This document shows, in pieces, positions 27,805 through 36,302 of a DNA stretch of 64,000 nt. The DNA is from Planococcus shixiaomingii (GTDB lineage Bacteria; Bacillota; Bacilli; Bacillales_A; Planococcaceae), in contig NZ_CP129236.1 in NCBI RefSeq assembly GCF_030413615.1, positions 2,216,001-2,280,000 on the forward strand, given 5' to 3'. The notes under the pieces were generated by a model. It was not told the origin of the DNA. It saw nothing but the letters and a program-made list of their open reading frames with translations, and did not search any database. Each line of letters starts with the position of its first letter. The first letter of the stretch is position 1. The translations under genes were made by a program, and so were the position numbers.

Positions 27805-27866
27805 CAGCCTGACTTATTTACCCATACATTTTTCTTGTTCAACAGATCGATACGCATATACGCATT

Positions 27867-27899
27867 GAAGGAGAAGACATGCCACATGTCTTCTCCTTC
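27867..27899 (+). terminator. Terminator of the ECF41 operon
   Basis: Perfect 15-bp stem (27867-27881 with 27885-27899) and a 3-base loop. The T-run after it is weak, but the position fits the operon end. Confidence 0.75.
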
Positions 27900-28059
27900 C
27901 TATTCTTAACAACGTCAGCTGAAAAGAAGCTTCGAGTTTAGGTTGTAAGCACATCGCTTGAGAATTAAACGGACGAAATTATCCACCGCAAACATTATTT
28001 ATCGTTGGTAATGATATATTTTCGAAAGCTGACAATCGACGTTATAAAGTTTTAGTTGG

Positions 28060-28563
28060 CTAGTTTCCGGAAAAAACCATAAACCTGTCCCAGCTTTTTC
28101 TCTTGGTTCCCTTTGGATCTTTCATATTGCCAAATTCAAAAAACTTCACTTTCTTGATTCCAGCAAAATTAAATAAAGCTCTCTTCATAAGGATATTATG
28201 GCATTGTTCAACCAGAGAAATGGATAGTAAGGTGGTTCCTTCATGGTAGAAATTCACACTACCGACTTTCCTTTCAAAAGTCCTTCTGGAAACAATCCTT
28301 TTTTTATCTCTATATGTAATTTGGAAGCAAATAATTGGTCCCTAGTAAGTTAATTTCTGTATTCTTCAATAGTCGGATCAAGATGTATATTACGTCGACG
28401 TTTTTTCTCGTTAAGCACAAGCAGTGGATTAAAATTTACTTCATACAAATCCAAAACCTGTACTTCCTTTATGTTGGGATTTTCGTCGCTTCCTTTATCT
28501 TTACACGGCTTCTGAGAAAACCTCAAAAACGAACACTACTTAAGCAAATTCCTCTTCCTGCGC
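28060..28563 (-). pseudogene. Decayed gene of unknown function
   Basis: Read on the minus strand from about 28563, one frame gives natural-looking protein (VQVLDLYEVNFNPLLVLNE and on to NIHLDPTIEEYRN), then TAA, then LTRDQLFASKLHIEIKKGLF. A one-base shift near 28260 continues as VNFYHEGTTLLSISLVEQC and on to the TAG at 28060-28062. A single protein of about 165 residues interrupted by one stop and one frameshift explains all three pieces. No start codon with a ribosome site precedes the first piece, so the 5' end is also lost or unrecognised. Confidence 0.45.
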
Positions 28564-28870
28564 AAAATCTAATCAGCAGCCGATAAAGTTTCTGAACTGA
28601 AAGATATACTTTATTGCAGTTCGCTTGATAGCAATTGAAGTACGTTTTTAAAAGAAAATGAAAAAAAATACGCAAAATAAATTTCAAGGTTGTAAAAGGA
28701 TGTATGAATTAAACAGGGCAAGTTAGAGGGAAAAGGAAACCTTTACCTTTCTATGTCGTATAAAGGGTATCAAATCATGAGGTTATATAAGGTGAAAAGA
28801 CGGATTAAGGATTATTGTTTTAGCAATTTCTGGTATCGTACTTAATAAAATTGAAAGGAGCTGCATCCTT

Positions 28871-29137
28871 ATGCTACGGGTAAAACATATGATTGAAATG
28901 TTCCTGAATGAACCTTTGTGGTTCAAAACCCTCATTTCAATAACTTTACTTGCTTCAATTATTTTAAGCAGTTCATTTTTTTCGGATCATCTGTATTTAC
29001 GAAGTGGTTCTAAATTAGCAGCGGCTATCTTCTTTTGTGCTTACGCCATTAAATTTAGGATGAATTTTAAAACAGCTTTTCTTTTCTATGTTTGCTCCGC
29101 AATTTGTGTTTCACTAGCTATGTGGTCATTATTTTAG
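28871..29137 (+). CDS. Small membrane protein, 88 aa
   Basis: The protein has three predicted membrane helices: about 16-35, 44-60 and 68-86. It resembles small Bacillales membrane proteins with LFLNEPLWFK-type starts. AAAGGAG lies about 11 bases before the first ATG. A second in-frame ATG at 28889 is a possible start but has no ribosome site. Function unknown. Confidence 0.7.
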   Translation: MLRVKHMIEMFLNEPLWFKTLISITLLASIILSSSFFSDHLYLRSGSKLAAAIFFCAYAIKFRMNFKTAFLFYVCSAICVSLAMWSLF

Positions 29138-29321
29138 TTTCCTAACAGGTTACCGTTAGTACATAAAAAGAAGGAAACTAAGTCAATTAAATAATACATC
29201 AAAAAAACGCTCAGATTTCTGATTATTTTTATTTGGTATGCATATGAACAATTTATCGGTAAAATTCATACTCATTAGGTTGTTTTTCACGTTAATTTCG
29301 GCGTTTTTCTGATCATTAGCC

Positions 29322-29522
29322 TTATCCATTACCTATTTCTGCTTTGTTTGTAAACTGTTATAGAACCCTTGAGCTTCTCTCAAACCGATCCGTTATGTCA
29401 TCGACTGAGGTGGTTTAATAGTCTGCCTGATACACTTCCAAGTTTTCTGCCACAATTTCTTCGTACTAGGCTTTTACAAATGCTTCATTCATTCTTTTCC
29501 TTATTTCTTTTATGCTTTTCAC
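29322..29522 (-). pseudogene. Remnant gene with three in-frame stops
   Basis: A minus-strand frame from GTG 29522 (or ATG 29492) reads KEIRKRMNEAFVKA, stop, YEEIVAENLEVYQADY, stop, TTSVDDITDRFERSSRVL, stop, QFTNKAEIGNG, stop. The stops are TAG (29466-29468), TAA (29415-29417), TAA (29358-29360) and TAA (29322-29324). The amino-acid composition between the stops is typical of a soluble helical protein, so a gene inactivated by several point mutations is inferred. Each internal stop is one C-to-T change from a Gln codon. No family is recognised. Confidence 0.4.
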
Positions 29523-29635
29523 AATATTCTTATGTTTTGTCTAGTTTATTCAAATATAATTAAATATTGGAATTAAGCAAATCTAAGCCGATTAACCTTA
29601 ACTAGCTGCTCTTTGTAGCACATTATTAAACAACC

Positions 29636-29663
29636 TGGTCACGAATAGAAGTTAACGTGACCA
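29636..29663. terminator. Hairpin downstream of the rpiR gene
   Basis: TGGTCACG / CGTGACCA 8-bp perfect stem with a 12-base loop. It lies about 50 bases after the minus-strand RpiR gene and may act as its terminator, though the T-run is poor. Confidence 0.45.
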
Positions 29664-29713
29664 TTTGGCTTTTCTAATGGAGTTTGAAAGACATGTATAC
29701 AATTCTTTTGTCT

Positions 29714-30565
29714 TTATCCCTCGGATAAGGCTCCTTTTAAGGCTTCTAATGTTTTTTCACGAAGTTGAATTCGATTAACGTAATCTTTTGATACGAGCTC
29801 GGTGTAGATTAAATCAAATAACAGAAAAAGAGGTAAAGTCGGTGAGATGTTTTGAGCCATATGCATATTGTTTTTTATCAAGACAAATAAGGACAGATCT
29901 GCTAATTTGGAAAGTTCGGATTCTTTCTCACCGGTGATCGCTATAATAGTTGCCCCTTGTTGCTTAGCAATTTTAACCGCATTGATGACTTCTTTTGTTT
30001 TTCCTGAAATTGAAATTCCGATCACTAAACTGGCTTCTGTTGTTAATGCGGCATCCATTACAGCTTGATGCGGGTCGGTGATAGATTCTACATTAACGCC
30101 TATTCGAAAAAACTTCCATTTAAACTCTTGTGCTGCGATTCCAGAGTTGCCTATCCCATAAACATGTACCTTTGGGGCATGATTTAAAAGAGTAGCAGCT
30201 TTTTGTATGTCAGGATACGTAACTTTCCGAAAAGTCGTTTCAATGATTTCCAAGTAGTTCTGATAAAGTTTCGAAAAATAATCAATTTCTTTGATGTCAC
30301 TCGTTGCAGCAGGTTTGTTTCGTAAGTCGATATACCTTTTTAGTTCATGTTTAAATTCATTAAACCCAGAAAATGAAATTTTTTGGCAAAACCGAGTTAT
30401 CGTAGCAGGCGATACATGACTCTTTTTCGCAATCTGACTAATCGATAATTGGCTGACTTCATCTGAATTGGCTAAAATATATTTGGCTAAGTCTACTTCA
30501 GAACTAGTAAATTTTTTCATACTGCTTGCAATTCCATGAATCAGATTTTCACCAAGATACTCCAT
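29714..30565 (-). CDS. RpiR/MurR family transcriptional regulator
   Basis: The 283-residue protein has an N-terminal HTH_6 domain: LAKYILANSDEVSQLSISQIAKKSHVSPATITRFCQK (about 25-62). The C-terminal SIS sugar-phosphate-binding domain (about 120-260) carries VYGIGNSGIAAQEF and GISISGKTKEVINAV. RpiR proteins sense phosphosugars and control amino-sugar use. It lies 251 bases downstream of the nanE/PTS operon on the same strand, so those genes are its likely targets and ManNAc-6-P or GlcNAc-6-P its likely signal (inferred). AAGAGGAG precedes the ATG. Confidence 0.9.
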   Translation of the reverse strand: MEYLGENLIHGIASSMKKFTSSEVDLAKYILANSDEVSQLSISQIAKKSHVSPATITRFCQKISFSGFNEFKHELKRYIDLRNKPAATSDIKEIDYFSKLYQNYLEIIETTFRKVTYPDIQKAATLLNHAPKVHVYGIGNSGIAAQEFKWKFFRIGVNVESITDPHQAVMDAALTTEASLVIGISISGKTKEVINAVKIAKQQGATIIAITGEKESELSKLADLSLFVLIKNNMHMAQNISPTLPLFLLFDLIYTELVSKDYVNRIQLREKTLEALKGALSEG

Positions 30566-30730
30566 ATTCTGCTCCTCTTTAAGATAATTTATTCATTTTA
30601 TTATACATGAATTTCTTGCATTACTTATAACTGACGCGCCGTTTATTTATATTAAAAGAGGGTGATATAGTAGTTGTAGCTAACGATGCAATGGTTAAAC
30701 CATCTTTCACATAGTTTCGAAAATAAAAAA

Positions 30731-30755
30731 TAACCCAAGCAAGCAGCCTGGGTTA
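30731..30755 (-). terminator. Terminator of the PTS-nanE operon
   Basis: TAACCCA / TGGGTTA stem with an 11-base loop. On the minus strand it is followed by a run of T's. Confidence 0.7.
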
Positions 30756-30816
30756 AAAGTTTGTCAGCTTTAATAGCTGGATTTGCATAAGTACACTTCG
30801 AAGTTTTTAACAGTTC

Positions 30817-31509
30817 TTAACTTTGCAGTGCTTCAACAAATTTTTTAGTAATCAGCTGGGGTCTTGTGATTGCTCCACCTACAACGACCGCATGAACGTT
30901 ATAATCTAGTACTGACCGTGCTATTGCAGGAGTGGAAACGTTTCCTTCTGCCAAAACCTTTGCTTTAGTTACTTTCTTTACAATTTGCTTAATAACATCA
31001 TAATTGTAGTCATCTATTTTCAATCCATTTGTTTCTTCTGTATAGCCATATAACGTCGGGGCTACAATATCAAAACCCAATTTATCGGCAAATATGGCTT
31101 CTTCAACCGAAGATACATCTGCCATTAACAAGAGGTCAGGGTACTTTTCTCTTATTTCTTGGTAGAAAGTCACTAAATCACACTCATTTGGACGAATACG
31201 ATTTGTCGCGTCTGTGGCAATAATCTCAACACCTGTTTCCGCTAGGGCATCAATTTCTTTCATCGTAGGCGTGATAAAGACTGAATGGTCACCGTAGACT
31301 TGTTTAATGATGCCAATGACCGGAAGTTCTACATGTTTTTTTATTTCAATAATGTCTGAAACGGAGTTGGCACGTATGCCAACGGCTCCGCCTTCTTTTG
31401 CTGCTAGTGCCATTCTTCCCATAATGTCTGAACCGTGCAGCGGTTCCCCTTCCAAAGCTTGGCAGGAAACAATCAGTCCCTTTTCAATCTTCTTTAGCAC
31501 ATGATGCAT
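30817..31509 (-). CDS. nanE: N-acetylmannosamine-6-phosphate 2-epimerase
   Basis: The 230-residue TIM-barrel enzyme converts ManNAc-6-P to GlcNAc-6-P. It shows the NanE pattern: GLIVSCQALEGEPLHGSDIM at the start, VGIRANSV, PVIGIIKQ, ATDATNRIRP, MADVSSVEEA, then LAEGNVSTP and VVVGGAITRP for phosphate binding. An in-frame ATG lies 21 bases upstream, but AAGGGTG suits the ATG at 31509. It follows the PTS gene by 34 bases. No nanA or nanK is nearby, so phosphorylated ManNAc delivered by the PTS is the probable substrate source rather than sialic acid. Confidence 0.93.
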   Translation of the reverse strand: MHHVLKKIEKGLIVSCQALEGEPLHGSDIMGRMALAAKEGGAVGIRANSVSDIIEIKKHVELPVIGIIKQVYGDHSVFITPTMKEIDALAETGVEIIATDATNRIRPNECDLVTFYQEIREKYPDLLLMADVSSVEEAIFADKLGFDIVAPTLYGYTEETNGLKIDDYNYDVIKQIVKKVTKAKVLAEGNVSTPAIARSVLDYNVHAVVVGGAITRPQLITKKFVEALQS

Positions 31510-31543
31510 ATCGAGACACACCCTTATCATAAAATTCTAATAA

Positions 31544-33076
31544 TCATCCTTCTAGATACTCTTCCACTTCGTTCTTCAAAATCGTCACTTGAGGTCCATA
31601 GACAATTTGAACACCTGTCCCTTTTTTTACAATCCCTTTGGATCCAGTCTGTTTGATAATTTCATCTTGAACCAAGGATTCGTCCTTAATCGTGACTCGA
31701 AGCCGTGTTGCACAACAATCGACGATCTCGATATTGCCAGCTCCGCCTAAACCTTGGACAACTGTTTTTGCACGGTCAGTAGCTTGAACTTGTTCAGCAA
31801 CCTGTTCTTCGTCTTCACGGCCAATGACCTTATAATTCATTTTCTTGATTAAAAATTTAAAAGAGAAATAGTATAAGAAAAACCATGGAACTCCAACTAG
31901 AAGAACGTAAGGCCAATTCGTTTTACCGGCACCTTGGAGGACTCCAAATAAAATGAAATCTATTAATCCCCCTGAGAAAGTTTGTCCAACCGTAATATTT
32001 AAGATATCTGCCAACATGAAAGCAAATCCATCAAACACTGCATGGACAACATAAAGAAGTGGTGCAACAAATAAAAAACTAAATTCAAGTGGTTCGGTAA
32101 TACCTGTTAAAAAAGAAGTTAGAGCCGCTGAAAGCAAAATTCCAGCAACCACTTTTTTATTTTTCTTTTTAGAACAATGATAGATCGCTAATGCCGCCCC
32201 TGGCAGACCAAACATCATTGTTATAAAGCGACCCGACATAAATCTGGATACACCTTCGTAATATTGCACTGTGGTTGGGTCTGCCAATTGCGCAAAGAAG
32301 ATATTTTGCGTACCGTTAGTTAGTTTACCGCCAATCTCCATCGAACCGCCAAGAGCTGTTTGCCAAAATGGAAGGTAGAAAATGTGATGCAAGCCAAGAG
32401 GGCCAATCATTCGTAAGATGAAACCATAGAAGAGTGTACCAATTTCTCCTGTGCTGGTAACAATTGATCCGAGTTGATTAATGAAAAGTTGGAAATATGG
32501 CCAGAAAACAAACAGCATTGCACCGATAAAAATGGAAATAAAGGAAACCACGATTGGAATAAATCGAGATCCTCCGAAAAATCCTAGCACCTGCGGTAAT
32601 TCAATTTTATTGTATTTATTATGTAAAATGGCTGCAACTACCCCTACAACAATACCGCCGAATACACCCGTTTCTAATGTCTGGATTCCAACAGATACAC
32701 CCTGACCTGCACCTGCTAAATTATCAGTAGTCAATTCTCCAGTTAAAAGAAGTAAGGCATTGATGGCACTATTCATAACGAAATAACCGATCATTGCTGC
32801 TAATCCTGCCGTCCCTTTATCTGATCTTGCTAAACCAATAGCTACACCAACGGCAAAGATAATCGGCAAGTTTGCAAACACAATACTCCCAGCTGCACTC
32901 ATAATAGTTAGAATAGCTTGCAGCCAAGCGATATCTAAAAATGGATACGCTAATACCGTGTTGGGATTGGATAAGGCTCCACCGATTCCTAACAACAAAC
33001 CAGCTGCCGGTAAAACTGCAATTGGAAGCATAAACGACTTTCCAAATTGCTGGGCTTTTTCAAATGCTTTCTTCAT
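31544..33076 (-). CDS. PTS EIICB component, glucose/N-acetylglucosamine family
   Basis: The 510-residue protein has an EIIC membrane domain of about 10 helices (about 1-390), with the family stretches FMLPIAVLPAAGLLLGIGGA and GITEPLEFSFLFVAPLLY. A C-terminal EIIB domain has its phosphocysteine in IEIVDCCATRLRVTI. No EIIA is attached, so a shared EIIA must serve it. The neighbour nanE suggests ManNAc (or GlcNAc) as substrate; this is inferred from context. AAAGGAGGT precedes the ATG at 33076. A sigma-A promoter and a cre site lie upstream. Confidence 0.9.
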   Translation of the reverse strand: MKKAFEKAQQFGKSFMLPIAVLPAAGLLLGIGGALSNPNTVLAYPFLDIAWLQAILTIMSAAGSIVFANLPIIFAVGVAIGLARSDKGTAGLAAMIGYFVMNSAINALLLLTGELTTDNLAGAGQGVSVGIQTLETGVFGGIVVGVVAAILHNKYNKIELPQVLGFFGGSRFIPIVVSFISIFIGAMLFVFWPYFQLFINQLGSIVTSTGEIGTLFYGFILRMIGPLGLHHIFYLPFWQTALGGSMEIGGKLTNGTQNIFFAQLADPTTVQYYEGVSRFMSGRFITMMFGLPGAALAIYHCSKKKNKKVVAGILLSAALTSFLTGITEPLEFSFLFVAPLLYVVHAVFDGFAFMLADILNITVGQTFSGGLIDFILFGVLQGAGKTNWPYVLLVGVPWFFLYYFSFKFLIKKMNYKVIGREDEEQVAEQVQATDRAKTVVQGLGGAGNIEIVDCCATRLRVTIKDESLVQDEIIKQTGSKGIVKKGTGVQIVYGPQVTILKNEVEEYLEG

Positions 33077-33134
33077 CAAAGATTACCTCCTTTATATTTT
33101 ATATTGTCGTAAGCTGACATAAACTTATACTAGT

Positions 33135-33163
33135 ATCATATAAGGTGAATTATTGACATTCAA
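33135..33163 (-). promoter_or_regulatory. Sigma-A promoter of the PTS-nanE operon
   Basis: On the minus strand: TTGAAT (33158-33163), 17-base spacer, TATGAT (33135-33140), about 60 bases before the PTS start codon. A 10-bp palindrome ATACTAGTAT (33127-33136) overlaps the start-site side. Confidence 0.65.
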
Positions 33164-33169
33164 TAGCAT

Positions 33170-33183
33170 TGCAACCGCTTTCA
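33170..33183 (-). promoter_or_regulatory. CcpA cre site
   Basis: Minus strand TGAAAGCGGTTGCA fits the cre consensus TGAAANCGNTTNCA at every fixed position. It lies just upstream of the -35 box of the PTS promoter, so carbon catabolite control of PTS-nanE is likely; upstream positions can activate or repress. Confidence 0.75.
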
Positions 33184-33211
33184 CAAGGTTTCATCTTTTT
33201 ACCGTTAAGAT

Positions 33212-33225
33212 TGAAAATGTTTTCA
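33212..33225. promoter_or_regulatory. Palindrome, candidate RpiR operator
   Basis: TGAAAA-TG-TTTTCA is a perfect 6+6 inverted repeat about 75 bases upstream of the PTS start site. RpiR regulators bind such palindromes, but no second copy upstream of rpiR was found, so the assignment is tentative. Confidence 0.4.
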
Positions 33226-33565
33226 TTCGTTTAAATAACCGGGATGATAAAACCCGGAGAACGCCGCAAGGTTCATTTCACAAAGCTATTTGAGTTTATT
33301 TTTAAATAAAAATTTCCAAAGAAGTTATGCATTAGATTTTTCCTTAGAAGTTGCTTTAAACTTTTGTAAAAAGCCTTATTAAATTAATATTCAATTTTAC
33401 GTTCCTACCATATTCTATTTTTAGGATTATGAATTCTCTTTTTATCAAAATCTATCTTATGCATTTAACTATCCATTTTAGAAGTTTTTTTATAACTTAT
33501 TACAAACAAATTAAACCGATCACAAAAGTATACATTTACAAACCTCTCGAACCCAACTGAAAACA

Positions 33566-33613
33566 GTAAAAAGAACGCTCGTTAAAGTGTTTGCAACACT
33601 TTAACGAGCGTTC
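33566..33613 (-). terminator. Terminator of the methionine operon
   Basis: A perfect 18-bp stem (33573-33590 with 33596-33613), 5-base loop, followed on the minus strand by TTTTTAC. It lies about 70 bases after the dehydrogenase gene that ends the operon. Confidence 0.9.
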
Positions 33614-33683
33614 ATCTTTCCCCTTGCTCTTTTATGGATATTTTTTATGATGACAAAAACCATTCCACCTATAAAGTCACCCT

Positions 33684-34778
33684 TTAAGAGTTGTCACTAT
33701 AAGTAAATGCCAATTCCTCGATCTTTCGCATAGCTGCTGCCACTTCAGCCGCATGGATAGGTTCTTCCTTCAAGACATGGATGGTCTCGCTGGCGCGCGT
33801 TGATTGCATCGCAATCTCGTCTATCCAGTGAAGTGGAATTCCTGTTTCCTTCAGAGAAATTGGCAAGCCAATTTTCTTGTAGAAACCGATCAACCGATTG
33901 ACTTCGCTGGTTTTATTCTCCAGCGTCAACTGCACCAGCACGCCGTATGCCACTTTGTCTCCGTGCAGCGCCTGGTGGGATTCGGGTGCGATGGTCATGG
34001 CGTTGTGGATGGCGTGAGCGCCGGCGACGCGGCCATACTTGTCGCCGAAGCCGCCGACCATGCCGCCCAGCATAATGATGGATTCCGCTACTTTGATGAA
34101 CGCAGGGGACAGCTTGCCGTTTTTGGCGTCGGTTATTGCGGCTTCTGCGTTATCGAACATTTCCTCTGCGCACAGTTTCGCAGTGGCGTGCGCGATTTTC
34201 AAAGCGATTGGCGGGTCTTCAAACCGGCTGATTTGAACGTCCGCTTCGTACCATTTGGCGATGGTGTCGCCGATTCCGGCGACGAGCATCGGAACCGGCG
34301 CATCAATCAATATTCTCGGTTCCACCAGGAGCAGATCGACACTCCCGGGGTAAACGGTGTAGTGAGTCATCGTCCCTTCTTCTGTGTAGAGGACGCTGAG
34401 CGGTGTCCATGGGGCACAATTCGAGGCGAGCGTCGGGATTAGCACTGAAAGAATGCCAGTGTCATGAGCGACGCCTTTCGCGATATCGAGCACTTTGCCC
34501 CCGCCAGCACCGATGATGGCATCGGTGCCGAGTGACTTAATAAGATCAGCAACACGAGAAATTTCTGCGAGAGAGCTTTCCCCATGGTAAATTTCAAATG
34601 CCACTTCGATTTTTTTCAGTTCTGGAAAGAACGGCCGCATCGCTAGCCACGATTTTGTACCGGTCAGAACGAGCACTTTCTTAACGTTTCTTGCAATCAG
34701 TTTCTCTTCGAGTTTGTCCAGCACGCCTGAATTGCAGACATATTCAGCCGGTGCACCTTTTACGATGATGTCTTCCAT
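33684..34778 (-). CDS. Iron-containing alcohol dehydrogenase, HcxA/YbdH-like
   Basis: This 364-residue enzyme belongs to the glycerol dehydrogenase-like branch of the iron/zinc dehydrogenases. It has a GAGGGKVLDIAKGVA dinucleotide site (about 91-105) and metal ligands in AGIGDTIAKWYE (Asp), GAHAIHNAM (His) and ALHGDKVAYG (His). The closest characterised type I recall is E. coli HcxA (YbdH), which reduces 2-oxo acids including methionine-related ones. Here it is the last gene of the SAM-riboswitch metNIQ operon, 15 bases after metQ. Reduction of 4-methylthio-2-oxobutyrate or a similar keto acid is therefore a reasonable but unproven role. Confidence 0.85.
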   Translation of the reverse strand: MEDIIVKGAPAEYVCNSGVLDKLEEKLIARNVKKVLVLTGTKSWLAMRPFFPELKKIEVAFEIYHGESSLAEISRVADLIKSLGTDAIIGAGGGKVLDIAKGVAHDTGILSVLIPTLASNCAPWTPLSVLYTEEGTMTHYTVYPGSVDLLLVEPRILIDAPVPMLVAGIGDTIAKWYEADVQISRFEDPPIALKIAHATAKLCAEEMFDNAEAAITDAKNGKLSPAFIKVAESIIMLGGMVGGFGDKYGRVAGAHAIHNAMTIAPESHQALHGDKVAYGVLVQLTLENKTSEVNRLIGFYKKIGLPISLKETGIPLHWIDEIAMQSTRASETIHVLKEEPIHAAEVAAAMRKIEELAFTYSDNS

Positions 34779-34793
34779 TCCAACCCTTCTTTC

Positions 34794-35612
34794 TTAGCGG
34801 GATTTCATCCATTCCGGTTTGCCGAAGCCTTCAAAATCAGAATCGATCAATGCTTCGAATTCCGGTGATTCCACAATTTCCACTAAGTCTTTCGACAGCT
34901 GCGTATCTTTGTTTTCTGTTTTCACCGCCACCAAGTTGCGGTATTGATCTGGCATGTCCTCTAGCACCAGGGCGTCAAGTAAGTTCATGTCAGCGGCTAA
35001 TGCAAAGTTGCCTGGCACTGCTGATAAGTCGGAGCCTTCCACAGCACGCGGCAGTCCGCCTGCTTCAATCGGCTGGAAGACCAAGTTTTTCGTGTTTGTC
35101 TGGACGTCTTTTTCTGAAACCGTCAATTCTTCCGCTGCCGGGTCCAAGGTAATCAACCCATTGTCCTGCAAGATAAGAAATGTACGGGCAGCGTTGACCG
35201 GATCGTTCGGAATGGCAATTGTCGCGCCGTCTTTGATTTCTTCCAGTGAATCAAAGACATTAGAGTAAATGCCCATCGGAGCCGTCGGGACGGTGATGAG
35301 TCCGGTCAAATCCATGCTATTTTCTTTTGAGAAGTTTTCCAAGTAAACCGAATGCTGGAACAAGTTCGCGTCGAGGTCTCCATTATTCAAGGCGTTATTC
35401 GGCTGAATGTAATCGCTGAATTCAACGATTTCCACAGTATAGCCTTTTTCTTCAAGAGCCGGTTTGAATGCCTGGTTCAGCATGTCGCTGTACGGGCCGG
35501 CTGTGCCGCCAAGTTTGATGGATTTGCTGTCGGCGCTGGATTCTTCCCCGCCGCAAGCAGCGAGCAATGTCAGTAGGACGAGCAGGATAGCTGGCAATAA
35601 GAATTTTTTCAT
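34794..35612 (-). CDS. metQ: Methionine-binding lipoprotein MetQ
   Basis: The 272-residue substrate-binding protein has a lipobox LLAAC (Cys20) after a classic signal peptide, then an NlpA/MetQ fold. The conserved segments are KLGGTAGPYSDMLNQAFKPALEEKGY, LNNGDLDANLFQHSVYLENF, and AIPNDPVNAARTFLILQDNGLITLD. It captures D- or L-methionine or Met peptides outside the membrane for MetNI. It lies 18 bases after metI in the SAM-riboswitch operon. Confidence 0.95.
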   Translation of the reverse strand: MKKFLLPAILLVLLTLLAACGGEESSADSKSIKLGGTAGPYSDMLNQAFKPALEEKGYTVEIVEFSDYIQPNNALNNGDLDANLFQHSVYLENFSKENSMDLTGLITVPTAPMGIYSNVFDSLEEIKDGATIAIPNDPVNAARTFLILQDNGLITLDPAAEELTVSEKDVQTNTKNLVFQPIEAGGLPRAVEGSDLSAVPGNFALAADMNLLDALVLEDMPDQYRNLVAVKTENKDTQLSKDLVEIVESPEFEALIDSDFEGFGKPEWMKSR

Positions 35613-35630
35613 GTGAGTTTCTCTCCCTTT

Positions 35631-36302
35631 TTATCGTTTGTCTATTGCTTTAGACGTCCAGTCTCCAAGCTGCTGAAGGATTTGGACGAGAACAATTAAA
35701 ATAACTACAGTGACAATCATGATTGTGTTGTCGTAGCGGTAATAGCCAAATCGGATCGCCAAATCGCCGATGCCGCCTCCTCCGACCACACCCGCCATCG
35801 CGGAATAGGCAACCAGGGAGATGATGGTGATGGTGATTCCTTGGACGATTCCAGCTTTCGCTTCCGGCAGCAGCACGTCTTTGATGATCATCCACGGTGT
35901 GGCTCCAACAGCAACCGCTGCTTCGATGACGCCTTTATCGATTTCCCGCAGCGAAGTTTCAACCATGCGGGCGAAAAACGGAATGGCCGCAACGGACAGC
36001 GATACGCTTGCCGCCGCAGGCCCGATCGTATCATCCACCAACAGCTTCGTCAGTGGGATTAATGCGACAAGCAGAATGATAAACGGAATCGAGCGGATCA
36101 TATTGACGGTGAATCCTAACACAGTTTTGATGAAACGGTTTTGCAAAAATAAGCCTTTGTCAGTAACAAACAAGATGATGCCAAGCGGCAAGCCAACCAC
36201 TATGGCTATGGCAAGTGATATACCGATCATGTACAACGTCTCGCCAAAGGCTTTGGTAATATCCGGCCACAATTCCATCATATGCTGAAAATCAAATCCC
36301 AT
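35631..36302 (-). CDS. metI: Methionine ABC transporter permease
   Basis: The 223-residue permease has five membrane helices and the cytoplasmic EAA-type loop (EIDKGVIEAAVAVGATPWMIIKDVLLPEAKAG) that contacts the ATPase. It has the usual length for MetI/MetP. Its start overlaps the end of metN by 11 bases, indicating translational coupling. Confidence 0.95.
   Translation of the reverse strand: MGFDFQHMMELWPDITKAFGETLYMIGISLAIAIVVGLPLGIILFVTDKGLFLQNRFIKTVLGFTVNMIRSIPFIILLVALIPLTKLLVDDTIGPAAASVSLSVAAIPFFARMVETSLREIDKGVIEAAVAVGATPWMIIKDVLLPEAKAGIVQGITITIISLVAYSAMAGVVGGGGIGDLAIRFGYYRYDNTIMIVTVVILIVLVQILQQLGDWTSKAIDKR

Noticed and set aside
28335..28586. An 83-codon plus-strand open frame
   Set aside because: It has no ribosome site, and the opposite strand carries the more protein-like (though broken) frames at 28060-28563.
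29369..29563. A 64-codon plus-strand open frame
   Set aside because: It is antisense to the remnant gene at 29322-29522, has no ribosome site and is Phe/Leu/Ser-rich like a shadow frame.
33804..34442. A 212-codon plus-strand open frame
   Set aside because: It lies wholly antisense to the dehydrogenase gene, has no ribosome site, and its Arg/His/Phe-rich composition is that of a shadow frame in a GC-richer gene.
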